8,599 bases of DNA from Fidelibacterota bacterium (GCA_030595455.1 JAUVDF010000030.1:1-8599), one strand, 5' to 3'. Shown: positions 1 through 7,107, numbered from the stretch's first letter. Notes: generated from the sequence alone by a model not told the origin. Translations and numbers: made by a program.

Positions 1-99
1 GACAGCATGTTCAGCTACCAGGTCTGTTTCCTCAGCAAAAACAGGGCTTATCACCATGACGGTCAATAGCACCAGTTTCAAAAGTACAGCACTTCTCAT
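1..99 (-). CDS. Exported protein, N-terminal fragment with signal peptide
   Basis: This is an open frame of 33 codons read leftward from an ATG at 99 and running off the left edge, so only the N-terminus is visible. The peptide has a classic Sec signal: a basic N-region (MRSAVLLK), a hydrophobic core (LVLLTVMVIS) and a PVFA|EE end that fits an A-X-A-like signal peptidase I site after about residue 22. The mature protein would begin EETDLVAEHAV. An AGGA site lies about 8 nt before the ATG, inside the end of the upstream HD gene. The stop of that gene (TAG, 102-104) is only 2 nt away, so the two are probably co-transcribed and translationally coupled. Nothing visible identifies the family. The protein acts in the periplasm or outer envelope, or is secreted. 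Confidence 0.6.
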   Translation of the reverse strand, partial: MRSAVLLKLVLLTVMVISPVFAEETDLVAEHAV

Positions 100-101
100 C
101 C

Positions 102-689
102 CTAGTTTCCTTTTCTTTGAAATCTATTCAATCGTATGTAATCATAAATTAACTCTGATTCACTATCTTTAAATAAGGGGTCCATATTTTCCCAAAATGA
201 ATCAAGGTTGATCGCATATTTTTTCTCATATAGATAAGCTTGAATTAACATATCTAATTTGTCTATCCGTTTTACAGCTTGAGCTTCAGGTGAAATTCCG
301 GCCTCAAATTCCTCCCATAGTTCTTGAAAGTGTTCCCCTTGGCGAACCTTATTCGTAATCTGTTGAAACGCATCTGCCTCAAGCTGATATTTCTCAGGTG
401 CAGAAATCTTATCCTGAGGGGTAATATCACCGGCAATAGACTCAGCAATATCATGAATAACTGCCATTTCCAAAGCATGTTCCACATTAATGCCCTTGGC
501 CAATAACTCTGACCTGAGATAAAGAATGAGCAGGGCCATCCCAAAACTATGGGAAGCTATGGATTCCACTTCAGTCACAGGAATTCCAGCTTGAACCCAG
601 CCACTTCTGGTGACTGACTTTAGTTGATACGTATGCTCTAAACTGGCAATCAGATCAGCTGTTTGTTTTTGCTTATTTGACTTATCCAT
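102..689 (-). CDS. HD-domain hydrolase, HDDC2/YfbR-like 5'-deoxynucleotidase
   Basis: This is a 195-residue cytoplasmic protein of the HD phosphohydrolase superfamily, closest by eye to the HDDC2/YfbR group. Members remove phosphate from deoxyribonucleoside 5'-monophosphates using a divalent metal. Metal and catalytic residues are visible in order: H47 in ESIASHSF, H79-D80 in VIHDIAE with E83 nearby, the GDITP segment at 88-91, and D143 in KRIDKLDML. The N-terminal LKSVTRSGWVQAGI stretch is typical of the HDDC2 branch. Length fits the family (about 190-200 residues). The ATG at 689 has only a weak ribosome site; an out-of-frame ATG lies just upstream. The gene precedes the exported-protein gene by 2 nt. 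The family is clear, but the actual nucleotide substrate is inferred. Confidence 0.85.
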   Translation of the reverse strand: MDKSNKQKQTADLIASLEHTYQLKSVTRSGWVQAGIPVTEVESIASHSFGMALLILYLRSELLAKGINVEHALEMAVIHDIAESIAGDITPQDKISAPEKYQLEADAFQQITNKVRQGEHFQELWEEFEAGISPEAQAVKRIDKLDMLIQAYLYEKKYAINLDSFWENMDPLFKDSESELIYDYIRLNRFQRKGN

Positions 690-957
690 GATCCATCAAG
701 GTAAAATAAAGGAAGAGCTTTGCTAAACTGAAATAACAGTATCCTGGCATTAATTATGGAATTTTCAGGGAATTACCTAAAGCAATATTATATGTTAGCA
801 TGTATTGATGGATAAGGCTTAACCTACTGATACACTGCCCATTACAGCATAGTAGTAAAGTGTTTATTGAATGTTAATAACTTTATTTTAGCTGTAAATG
901 CTCTACAATTACAAATCTACTCGAGTAAATTCACAAACAAGCCCTGGCAGCAAATGC

Positions 958-1419
958 TTATGGCATCTCAAATTTTACATCTGGATGGCGCACTGTCAAT
1001 ACGGGACAGGGGGCTTTGCGTACAACTTTTTCTGCGGTTGATCCATAAAGTGCATGACTTAAGCCACTCAGCCCATGGGTAGCCATGACAATCAAATCCA
1101 CCTTTTCTGCTTTGGCAAAAGAGACAATCTCCCGCCATGACTTACCATGCAAGTTCGTAGATTCAGTTGCCAGGTCTGCTGGAATCTGTTCTTCAATAAT
1201 TTTAGCTATCGATTTCTCTACATAGCCATTGAGTTGTTTTTCAATATCGGGATAGCTATAGGTCCCCCAGGCGAAGTCAACCGGTGCCACAATCGGCTCA
1301 ACTACATGTAGAATATGTAGGGTTGCAGAATATTTTTGAGCCAGATCAATTGCAAAAGGTAAGGCATACTTGGCAGACTCTGAGAAATCTGTCGGTACCA
1401 ATATTTTTGTAAATTGCAT
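958..1419 (-). CDS. Universal stress protein, UspA family
   Basis: This is a single-domain, 153-residue universal stress protein, a small cytoplasmic Rossmann-like alpha/beta protein that usually dimerises. Visible family marks are the N-terminal KILVPTDFSESAKYAL with D11, the LHILHVVEP strand at 34-42, and the C-terminal nucleotide loop MATHGLSGLSHALYGSTAE (112-130) followed by APCPVLTVR. The loop fits the G-2X-G-9X-G(S/T) ATP motif except that the first Gly is Ala113, a common variant; G116, G126 and S127 are present, so ATP binding is plausible. The start at 1419 is backed by a strong GGAGGT site 6 nt upstream. It stands alone, with non-coding gaps of 189 and 268 bp on either side, so it is probably its own transcription unit. 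No specific role can be read from the sequence. Confidence 0.92.
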   Translation of the reverse strand: MQFTKILVPTDFSESAKYALPFAIDLAQKYSATLHILHVVEPIVAPVDFAWGTYSYPDIEKQLNGYVEKSIAKIIEEQIPADLATESTNLHGKSWREIVSFAKAEKVDLIVMATHGLSGLSHALYGSTAEKVVRKAPCPVLTVRHPDVKFEMP

Positions 1420-1425
1420 CCTGTG

Positions 1426-1431
1426 ACCTCC
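1426..1431 (-). promoter_or_regulatory. Shine-Dalgarno site of the universal stress protein gene
   Basis: GGAGGT on the minus strand lies 6 nt before the ATG at 1419. It fixes that start and shows the organism uses canonical Shine-Dalgarno initiation for at least some genes. Confidence 0.75.
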
Positions 1432-1608
1432 CTCTTCTATTATTTAATTCATTAGCCGCAGAGAGCACAGATTACTACTTGTCAAAGGTCTAAAGTCGAA
1501 GGTCTCTCTTTAGTCTGACCATATGCTTTTCAATTATTCCTTTTTCCTCATACCTTCACCGTTGTGCCCAATGCCCCAGTAAGATTTTATTGCTTCAATC
1601 TTCAATTC

Positions 1609-3042
1609 TTAATTATTAATTTCTTTCCCCAGCTCCAGACCTTTCTGAAAAGCTTTCAGATTGATCTCTAAAAGATGTTTCTTCTTAAAGATAAGCGGTA
1701 GAACACGCTGAACCACCATAGGATCGAGAAAATCTGAAAAACCTGATAGCACTCCCAGGAGCACTACATTTGATATTCTGGTATTCCCAATTTCTTTGGC
1801 GATCTGGGTCGCTGGAACCGGAATATTCACGATATCTTTACGGGCTGGCTCTACATCTATCAAGGTACTATCCCATATGATTGCTCCACCTTCAACCACA
1901 TCTTCCTCAAACTTTTCAAGTGAAGGACGATTCATGGCCACCAGAATTGTAGGGTGGGTCACTAGAGGCGAACCAATACTTCTATTCGATAGTTTTACAT
2001 GGCAATTGGCTGTACCACCACGCATCTCAGGACCATAAGACGGAATCCAACTAACTTCAAGATTCTCACGCATTCCAATCTCACTAAGCCAAATGCCCAG
2101 GGACAGAACCCCCTGCCCTCCAAAACCTGATATTTTTATCTCTTGATCAATATTAGCAGCCAGCTTCATCTCAGAGTCATCAAAGCTCATGTTATCCTGG
2201 TCTAAGCCTAACAGCTTTGGGACTCTTGCAGGAGTGGCCAGGTTCTGCTCAAGATTCAAGGGTTCAACTTGATCAGCGACATCTTTATAGACGCCCAAAG
2301 GAAAATTCTCTGACAGAGTCGTTTTTATCCACTCTTGAGACTGTGGGGCTGACATCTTCCAGCCTGTGGGACAGGTGGACAAGACTTCAATAAATGAGAA
2401 GCCCTTCTTCTCGATCTGATTCTTGATCCCTTTACGTACGGCTTTGCGAGCAGCATTGATAGATCTGGTATCAGCCATCATAACACGCTCCACATACACT
2501 GGAGACTCCAGGTTGGAAATGATTTCAGCCATCCGAATTGGGTAGCCTTCGTTCTGCAAAGTTCTTCCATACGGGGTTGTCGTTGTTTTTTGGCCAATCA
2601 GGGTCGTGGGAGCCATCTGTCCCCCTGTCATGCCATAAATCGCATTATTGACAAAGAATACTGTCATGGCTTCACCTCGGTTGGCTGCATGCAGAATCTC
2701 ATTGCCACCAATTGCCGCCAGGTCACCGTCTCCCTGATATGAGATGACAATAGACTCAGGTAAAGCACGTTTTACACCCGTAGCGACTGCTGGGGCTCTT
2801 CCATGAGCTGCCTGAATATTACCGGCATTAAAATAATAATAAGCAAAAACACTACAGCCCACAGGACTGATAAAGACTGAATTCTCTGCTACACCGTAAT
2901 CCAGCAGGGCTTCCGCAATCAATTTGTGTAATATGCCATGCCCACAACCTGGACAATAGTGGGTCTGCTCCTGGTTGCTCCCAGGTCGCCGCTCATAGGT
3001 ATCATAGAAGGCTGCTGATTTTCCTAATATTTTGACGCTCAT
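1609..3042 (-). CDS. 2-oxoacid:ferredoxin oxidoreductase, fused beta (TPP) and gamma subunits
   Basis: This 477-residue cytoplasmic protein joins two subunits that are separate in many VOR/KOR enzymes. Residues ~1-285 are the thiamine-pyrophosphate beta subunit. It has YCPGCGH at 29-35, and the TPP/Mg motif starts at GDGD (104-107) and ends at VNN (131-133), followed by [10 protein letters not shown]30, C33, C63 and C224 match the four cysteines that hold a [4Fe-4S] cluster in this family. Residues ~300-477 are the gamma subunit, starting at ISGFGGQG (304-311) with YGPEMRGG at 336-343. The linker (about 260-300) is acidic. With the alpha subunit and ferredoxin encoded just upstream, it would oxidise a 2-oxoacid plus CoA to acyl-CoA, CO2 and reduced ferredoxin. 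Its ATG overlaps the TGA of the alpha gene (ATGA). The substrate (branched-chain, 2-oxoglutarate or pyruvate) cannot be fixed from sequence alone. Confidence 0.93.
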   Translation of the reverse strand: MSVKILGKSAAFYDTYERRPGSNQEQTHYCPGCGHGILHKLIAEALLDYGVAENSVFISPVGCSVFAYYYFNAGNIQAAHGRAPAVATGVKRALPESIVISYQGDGDLAAIGGNEILHAANRGEAMTVFFVNNAIYGMTGGQMAPTTLIGQKTTTTPYGRTLQNEGYPIRMAEIISNLESPVYVERVMMADTRSINAARKAVRKGIKNQIEKKGFSFIEVLSTCPTGWKMSAPQSQEWIKTTLSENFPLGVYKDVADQVEPLNLEQNLATPARVPKLLGLDQDNMSFDDSEMKLAANIDQEIKISGFGGQGVLSLGIWLSEIGMRENLEVSWIPSYGPEMRGGTANCHVKLSNRSIGSPLVTHPTILVAMNRPSLEKFEEDVVEGGAIIWDSTLIDVEPARKDIVNIPVPATQIAKEIGNTRISNVVLLGVLSGFSDFLDPMVVQRVLPLIFKKKHLLEINLKAFQKGLELGKEINN

Positions 3043-4097
3043 AGCACCCTCATCATACGTTTAATTTCGTGAACTAATTCTTTAATGGATGGGACATTAC
3101 CACCCATGCGACCGTAGAATTCAACTGGCTTTTCACCATTAACAGCGAGTCGCACATCATCAACCATTTGGCCGTTACTCAATTCAATAACACTAAAGGC
3201 TTTCACTAATTTCAAACTGGCTAGTTCTGCCAGTCTTTTCCTGGGAAAAGGTGAAAGCGTAATGGGTCGCAACATACCTACTTTGACACCCTCATCACGC
3301 AATTGATCAATCGCAGTGTGAACCATCCGTGACACTATTCCATAACCGACAACCACATACTCAGCATCTTCCACGCGATATTCTTCAAAACGAGTCTCAG
3401 CATTTTCGATAATCGCATACTTCTGCTGTAATTTCTGATTGTGGCGTTCCAAATCATCAGGGTCTAATTCAATGGAACTAATTAGATTCTTCCGGTCTCG
3501 ATCCACGCCTCTGACAGCCCAGGTTTTTTCGGCAAAATCAGTCACTGGTTCAGGGAAGTCAACTGGTTCCATCATCTGACCAATAAATCCATCAGCCAAG
3601 ACCACAGCTGGGTTTCGATACTTGTCTGCCAGGTCAAAGGCCAGGATCGTCAAGTCACACATCTCCTGAGCTGAGTTGGGAGCCAACACTATATTCTTAT
3701 AATTACCGTGACCACCACCCTTAACCACCTGATGGTAATCTCCTTGCTCGGGAGCAATATTTCCCAGTCCAGGACCACCACGCATGATATCTACTACAAC
3801 GCACGGCAGTTCAGCACCAGCCAGGTATGACATCCCTTCCTGTTTCAAGCTAAATCCAGGACCAGAACTAGCTGTCATCGCACGGATGCCAGTGCCAGCT
3901 GCTCCATAAACCATATTGATTGCGGCAATCTCACTTTCAGCTTGGAGAAAAGTTCCGCCAACCAGCGGCATATACTGGGCTGCTGCATGGGCGATCTCGC
4001 TAGCTGGTGTGATCGGATAGCCATAATAGGCTCGACAACCAGCTAAAATTGCGCCTTTGACAACTGCTTCATTTCCTTTTACAAATTGTTTAGCCAT
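3039..4097 (-). CDS. vorB: 2-oxoacid:ferredoxin oxidoreductase alpha subunit, VorB type
   Basis: This is the alpha (pyrimidine-binding) subunit of a VOR/KOR-type 2-oxoacid:ferredoxin oxidoreductase, 352 residues, the usual size for the stand-alone bacterial VorB form. It carries the GYPITP signature (26-31), the AESE segment with E54 expected to contact the TPP ring, [11 protein letters not shown] (88-98), MRGGPGLG and KGGGHG loops, and [13 protein letters not shown] before domain II. The C-terminal part (about 245-352) is the PFOR domain-II-like region. The pattern is closest to proteins annotated 3-methyl-2-oxobutanoate dehydrogenase subunit VorB, which act on 2-oxoacids from valine, leucine and isoleucine; many such annotations are untested. 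It begins 3 nt after the ferredoxin stop, with GGAG a few bases upstream of the ATG, and its TGA overlaps the next ATG by 4 nt. Subunit lettering differs between naming systems. Confidence 0.92.
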   Translation of the reverse strand: MAKQFVKGNEAVVKGAILAGCRAYYGYPITPASEIAHAAAQYMPLVGGTFLQAESEIAAINMVYGAAGTGIRAMTASSGPGFSLKQEGMSYLAGAELPCVVVDIMRGGPGLGNIAPEQGDYHQVVKGGGHGNYKNIVLAPNSAQEMCDLTILAFDLADKYRNPAVVLADGFIGQMMEPVDFPEPVTDFAEKTWAVRGVDRDRKNLISSIELDPDDLERHNQKLQQKYAIIENAETRFEEYRVEDAEYVVVGYGIVSRMVHTAIDQLRDEGVKVGMLRPITLSPFPRKRLAELASLKLVKAFSVIELSNGQMVDDVRLAVNGEKPVEFYGRMGGNVPSIKELVHEIKRMMRVL

Positions 4098-4100
4098 AGT

Positions 4101-4469
4101 CTACTCCGCAAAACTTAAATTACTGAAATTGCTGAGGATAACCTCTTGCCCACAAGCCTCACACTGGGCCAGGCCCTTCACTGAATCAATTACCGTGAGA
4201 CGGCTCGGTACTTTTTTAGTCTGACAGATATAGGCTTCCTGAGCTTCGGCCCAATTTTTATAAACTGTAATCGCACCCGGTTCCGGGCAGGCATAGTAAC
4301 AAATACCGCAACCAGTACAGCCTTCACCATCATATTCTGCCGGGGAATACCCGTGAGTATTAAAAGTATTTGTAAGATGTAGAACATCTACAGGGCAGGC
4401 CTCTACACAGAGTCTGCACCCTTTGCATTCTTCAACATTTACGGCCACAAGGCCACGAGCTTTTGCCAT
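4101..4469 (-). CDS. 2-oxoacid:ferredoxin oxidoreductase delta subunit, 2[4Fe-4S] ferredoxin
   Basis: This is a 122-residue ferredoxin-like subunit that passes electrons from the TPP subunit to free ferredoxin. Two [4Fe-4S] motifs are visible: C15-C18-C21...C25 in [12 protein letters not shown], and C51-C54-C57...C61 in [14 protein letters not shown]. After the second motif the protein continues for about 60 residues with three further cysteines: C82, and C103/C106 in a CEAC pair, followed by a Ser/Asn-rich tail. Plain VorD/KorD subunits are usually shorter (about 70-105 residues). A strong AGGAGG site sits 9 nt before the ATG, the best in the operon. It lies 38 nt after the CoA-transferase stop and 3 nt before the alpha subunit, so co-translation with the complex is likely. 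VorD and KorD cannot be told apart here. Confidence 0.92.
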   Translation of the reverse strand: MAKARGLVAVNVEECKGCRLCVEACPVDVLHLTNTFNTHGYSPAEYDGEGCTGCGICYYACPEPGAITVYKNWAEAQEAYICQTKKVPSRLTVIDSVKGLAQCEACGQEVILSNFSNLSFAE

Positions 4470-4478
4470 ATTTCAGAA

Positions 4479-4484
4479 CCTCCT
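4479..4484 (-). promoter_or_regulatory. Strong Shine-Dalgarno site of the ferredoxin subunit gene
   Basis: AGGAGG on the minus strand lies 9 nt before the ATG at 4469, in the only appreciable spacer (38 nt) inside the operon. The two genes before it have weaker or closer sites, so the oxidoreductase part may be translated more strongly. That effect is inferred. Confidence 0.65.
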
Positions 4485-4507
4485 CAGATTCTTATTCTGT
4501 CATCTGC

Positions 4508-5806
4508 TTAATATAATAATCTACTCTCATGTGATTGTCGTTCCAGCTCTTCTCTGAAGTCAGGATGAGCAATTTCAATCAGAGCCTTCGCACGTTGCTT
4601 TAATGTTTTGCCATGTAAATGAGCAATGCCAAATTCTGTCACAATATAATGCACATCACCACGACTGGTCGTAACGGCAGCCCCGGGCTTAAGATCAAGG
4701 ACAATCCTTGATTGAGTCCCTTTTTTGGCAGTTGAAGGCATGGCAATTATGGGTATCCCACCAGGACTACGTGAGGCACCACGCATAAAATCCACCTGAC
4801 CTCCGATACCTGACCAATTAGTCCGTCCCATGGAGTCTGAACACACCTGACCAGTAAGGTCTATCTCAATCGAAGAATTGATGGCCACCATCTTGCTATT
4901 CTGAGCAATTATGTAGGGGTCATTGACATAATCAGTTGGGTGAAACTCCATAAATGGATTCTCATGAATAAAATCGTACACATGCTGGGACCCCATTACA
5001 ATGCTGGATACAACTTTACCAGGATGGAGCGTTTTCTCTTCACCATTGATGACCCCGGCTTCAACCAGCCCTACGACTCCGTCACTAAACATCTCGGTAT
5101 GGATGCCCAGATTGCGCTTGTCTTTGAGGTAATGCAGGGTTGCGTCCGGAATAGCTCCAATCCCCATCTGCAAGGTGGAACCATCTTTGATTAAGCTGGC
5201 GATATATTTTCCAATCTGCATATGTCTGTCAGATAATATCACCTTGGGAGCCTGAAATAAGGGCTCATCTGCCTCAACAATAAAATCCAATTTTGAAGCA
5301 TGAATAAAGTTATCCCCATGTACACGGGGCATCTGCTGATTTACCATGGCAACAATAATTTTTGCAACTTTACAGGCGGCAATCGTTGTATCGGTACTCA
5401 CTCCAAAGCTACAAAAGCCATGCTGGTCTGGCGGACTGATATGGATCAGAGCCACATCCACTGGAATATGACCGTTTTTAAAAAGTCCGGGGATCTCAGA
5501 TAAGAATATGGGTGTCCAGTCGGCCCGCCCGGCATTGACAGCCTCTCTGACATTTGTTCCGGTAAAAAGCGAGTTCAGGCGTACATGCCCCTCCAGCTCA
5601 GGAGCAACATATTTTGCATCACCCAGGGAAAGGATATGACTTACTGTTACATCCTCCAGTTCCATTGCTCGTTTGCTGAAAGCTTCTACAAAAATTTGTG
5701 GTGTAGCAGCGCCAGCATGCAAATAAACCGAGTCATGCGACTTAATCAGGCTCATGGCCTCCTCAGGGGTGCCGATCCGGGAACGGTATTGATCAATCCA
5801 GGCCAT
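4508..5806 (-). CDS. Acetyl-CoA hydrolase/CoA-transferase, 4-hydroxybutyrate/butyrate:acetate type
   Basis: This is a 432-residue cytoplasmic class I CoA-transferase of the acetyl-CoA hydrolase/transferase family (AbfT, Cat1/Cat2 and But relatives). The family moves CoA between an acyl-CoA and a free acid through a glutamyl-CoA thioester. The expected catalytic glutamate is E238 in GIHTEMFSDGVVGL, the motif and residue number known for 4-hydroxybutyrate CoA-transferase. Other marks are HISPPDQHGFCSFG (122-135), the glycine-rich QMGIGAIPD (213-221), GGQVDFMRGA and the C-terminal EFGIAHLHGKTLKQRA segment. Length is normal (about 430-440). The ATG directly follows the TAA of the upstream dehydrogenase-like gene, implying translational coupling. 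In this operon it probably takes acyl-CoA made by the VOR/KOR complex and transfers CoA to acetate or another acid. The true acyl partners cannot be read from the sequence. Confidence 0.9.
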   Translation of the reverse strand: MAWIDQYRSRIGTPEEAMSLIKSHDSVYLHAGAATPQIFVEAFSKRAMELEDVTVSHILSLGDAKYVAPELEGHVRLNSLFTGTNVREAVNAGRADWTPIFLSEIPGLFKNGHIPVDVALIHISPPDQHGFCSFGVSTDTTIAACKVAKIIVAMVNQQMPRVHGDNFIHASKLDFIVEADEPLFQAPKVILSDRHMQIGKYIASLIKDGSTLQMGIGAIPDATLHYLKDKRNLGIHTEMFSDGVVGLVEAGVINGEEKTLHPGKVVSSIVMGSQHVYDFIHENPFMEFHPTDYVNDPYIIAQNSKMVAINSSIEIDLTGQVCSDSMGRTNWSGIGGQVDFMRGASRSPGGIPIIAMPSTAKKGTQSRIVLDLKPGAAVTTSRGDVHYIVTEFGIAHLHGKTLKQRAKALIEIAHPDFREELERQSHESRLLY

Positions 5807-6904
5807 TTATATTTTTATTCCAAATCTTTTATTGAGAACAGGTTGTTCATTGCGACCCTTCAAGGTGTAAAGCCCCTTTCTCAGGGCATAAGAGTCTTTA
5901 ATCGCTTTCTCAACGCCCAACTCTGCAATCTGAATCAAGTATTTTGAAAGGATATTGCTCAGAGCTATAGAACTGGTCCGGCTAATTCCGGAAGTGATAT
6001 TTGGGACACAATAGTGAATCACATCTTCATCGATATACACGGGGTCAGAAAGCAAGGTTGGTCGCGATGTCTCACTGGCACCACCCTCGTCAATTGAAAA
6101 ATCAATAAAGACTGCTAAATGTTTCATTTTCTGAACCATTTCACGAGTGATTAAGTGAGGGGTCAAGGCTCCTCGTTTGAGAATTGCAGCCACGACCACA
6201 TCTGAGAACTCCAGCGCTTTTTCGATAGCAGTTTGATTGGCATATAGGGTTGTTACACGGTCACCCAGTAGCATCTCTAGTTTTCTCAGCTGATCAATAT
6301 CTCGATCGAGCACATGCACCTGAGCACCCAATCCAACAAATGCTTTGGCGGCACTCGCACCAACTGTTCCAGCCCCAATAATTACTACCGAAGCTGGGGC
6401 TACACCGGGAACACTCCCAAGCAAAACACCCCTACCCATGGGATCACGTCCAAGATAGTTTCCGGCAATGATAGGAGCCATCTGTCCGGCTAACTCACTC
6501 ATGATGGTTAAAATTGGACGTATGCCAGCTTCATCTTCCATGATTTCCATACCGAAGAGTGTAATCTTTTTCTTAGTCAGCCCTTCAAAGACCTTGGGGG
6601 AACTCGTGGTTAGATGTTGAAAAGTGAAAACAGTTTGACCTTCCACCATATGAGCTAGTGATTCCTCGGTAAGCGGTAGAACTGTTAGTAAGACATCAGA
6701 GCGGCCAAAAATTTCTTCATGATTATAGACAACCTGGGCACCTCTATCCAGATATTGCTGATCAGAAAAGCCGGCAGCCTCTCCAGCCCCCGCCTCAAAC
6801 AATACAGTATGCCCACGTTTTACAATCGAACTCGCTCCATTTGGTGTCAAACAGACTCGTTTTTCATTCAAATGGCTTTCGCGGAGAACACCAAAGTTCA
6901 TCAT
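5807..6904 (-). CDS. Alanine dehydrogenase/transhydrogenase-family protein (alanine dehydrogenase-like)
   Basis: This is a cytoplasmic NAD(P)-dependent dehydrogenase-like protein of the Ald/PntA family, 365 residues from the first ATG. The N-terminal domain has GVLRESHLNEKRVCLTP with R16, and H97 in FTFQHLTT. The Rossmann domain has VVIIGAGTVG (173-182) and D200 after the second strand, which favours NAD over NADP. IDEGG (271-275) keeps D272, and HYCVPNITSGISRTSS is the usual distal signature. These match the R15, H96 and D270 equivalents of alanine dehydrogenase. The K75 equivalent is absent: the KVKEP segment reads TVLPL (74-78). The C-terminus (LRKGLYTLKG...LNKRFGI) resembles the longer Bacteroidota alanine-dehydrogenase-like clade. 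Two adjacent ATGs (6904 and 6901) are possible; GGGAG spacing favours the second. It heads the five-gene operon. Family assignment is firm; oxidative deamination of alanine is only probable. Confidence 0.82.
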   Translation of the reverse strand: MMNFGVLRESHLNEKRVCLTPNGASSIVKRGHTVLFEAGAGEAAGFSDQQYLDRGAQVVYNHEEIFGRSDVLLTVLPLTEESLAHMVEGQTVFTFQHLTTSSPKVFEGLTKKKITLFGMEIMEDEAGIRPILTIMSELAGQMAPIIAGNYLGRDPMGRGVLLGSVPGVAPASVVIIGAGTVGASAAKAFVGLGAQVHVLDRDIDQLRKLEMLLGDRVTTLYANQTAIEKALEFSDVVVAAILKRGALTPHLITREMVQKMKHLAVFIDFSIDEGGASETSRPTLLSDPVYIDEDVIHYCVPNITSGISRTSSIALSNILSKYLIQIAELGVEKAIKDSYALRKGLYTLKGRNEQPVLNKRFGIKI

Positions 6905-6912
6905 CTTCTCCC
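6905..6912 (-). promoter_or_regulatory. Shine-Dalgarno site deciding between two adjacent start codons
   Basis: GGGAGAAG on the minus strand abuts ATGATG. The GGGAG core is 3 nt from the first ATG (6904), which is tight, and 6 nt from the second (6901), which is normal. The protein may therefore be 364 rather than 365 residues. Confidence 0.6.
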
Positions 6913-6936
6913 TAATTTTATGACTTTCTTAATCAC

Positions 6937-6964
6937 AAATTAGATAGAACAAACAGCATGCCAA
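6937..6964 (-). promoter_or_regulatory. Possible sigma70-like promoter of the five-gene operon
   Basis: On the minus strand TTGGCA (6964-6959) is followed after 16 nt by TAATTT (6942-6937). The -35 matches TTGACA at five of six positions; the -10 is poor (three of six). It would start transcription roughly 25-30 nt before the first gene. The -35 overlaps the end of the 14-bp palindrome next to it, as an operator might. Tentative. Confidence 0.25.
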
Positions 6965-6976
6965 GATAATTATCTT
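6963..6976. promoter_or_regulatory. Perfect 14-bp palindrome, candidate operator
   Basis: AAGATAATTATCTT reads identically on both strands and does not extend further. It lies in the 193-bp divergent region, 59 nt upstream of the leftward operon start and about 120 nt upstream of the rightward start, and touches the candidate -35 of the leftward promoter. A dimeric regulator could bind it. AT-rich palindromes also arise by chance, so this is a candidate only. Confidence 0.35.
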
Positions 6977-7088
6977 AAATTTACATACTTCCTCCAGTCT
7001 CGGCGTTGGTCTAGATCCGTTTTTAATATTTTCAATAGTTTGTGCACTTTAAATCAAATGACAGTTTTTAATACAACGATCTGAATTA

Positions 7089-7107
7089 TTTTAAACCATG
7101 TTTAAAA
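7089..7107 (+). repeat. Inverted repeat spanning the start codon of the rightward gene
   Basis: TTTTAAAC and GTTTAAAA are perfect 8-bp inverted arms separated by CAT. The ATG at 7098 lies inside, using the last two spacer bases and the first base of the right arm. As RNA it would be a small AU-rich hairpin with a very short loop; as DNA it could be a protein-binding site. No good Shine-Dalgarno site precedes this ATG. Confidence 0.4.

Larger units (their letters stand above)
6905..7097. other. Divergent intergenic control region
   Basis: This 193-bp AT-rich stretch lies between the leftward catabolic operon and the rightward receiver/PEP-synthase-like gene, so promoters for both must lie here or within the genes. 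It holds the 14-bp palindrome at 6963-6976, a weak leftward promoter candidate, the ribosome site of the leftward operon, and the left arm of the inverted repeat at 7089-7107. No convincing rightward -35/-10 pair or Bacteroidota-type TTTG/TAnnTTTG promoter was found. Confidence 0.6.

Noticed and set aside
918..927. TACTCGAGTA palindrome in the gap downstream of the stress gene
   Set aside because: Only 10 bp, downstream of one gene and well upstream (about 230 nt) of the next, with no promoter-like sequence nearby.
867..1082. Rightward 71-codon open frame
   Set aside because: It overlaps the 3' end of the universal stress gene in antisense, has no ribosome site or recognisable motif, and its composition looks like read-through of an opposite-strand gene.
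1480..1485. TTGACA on the minus strand as a -35 box for the universal stress gene
   Set aside because: The hexamer is perfect, but no acceptable -10 lies 16-18 nt downstream (the sequence there is GC-rich, around TCTGCG).
1580..1608. Possible terminator after the five-gene operon (AAGATT/AATCTT pair)
   Set aside because: The stem is only 6 bp, AT-rich, with a 10-nt loop and no following T-run.
4940..5947. Rightward open frames of 67-120 codons
   Set aside because: They lie antisense to the CoA-transferase and dehydrogenase-like genes, whose protein motifs are unambiguous, and show no family features.
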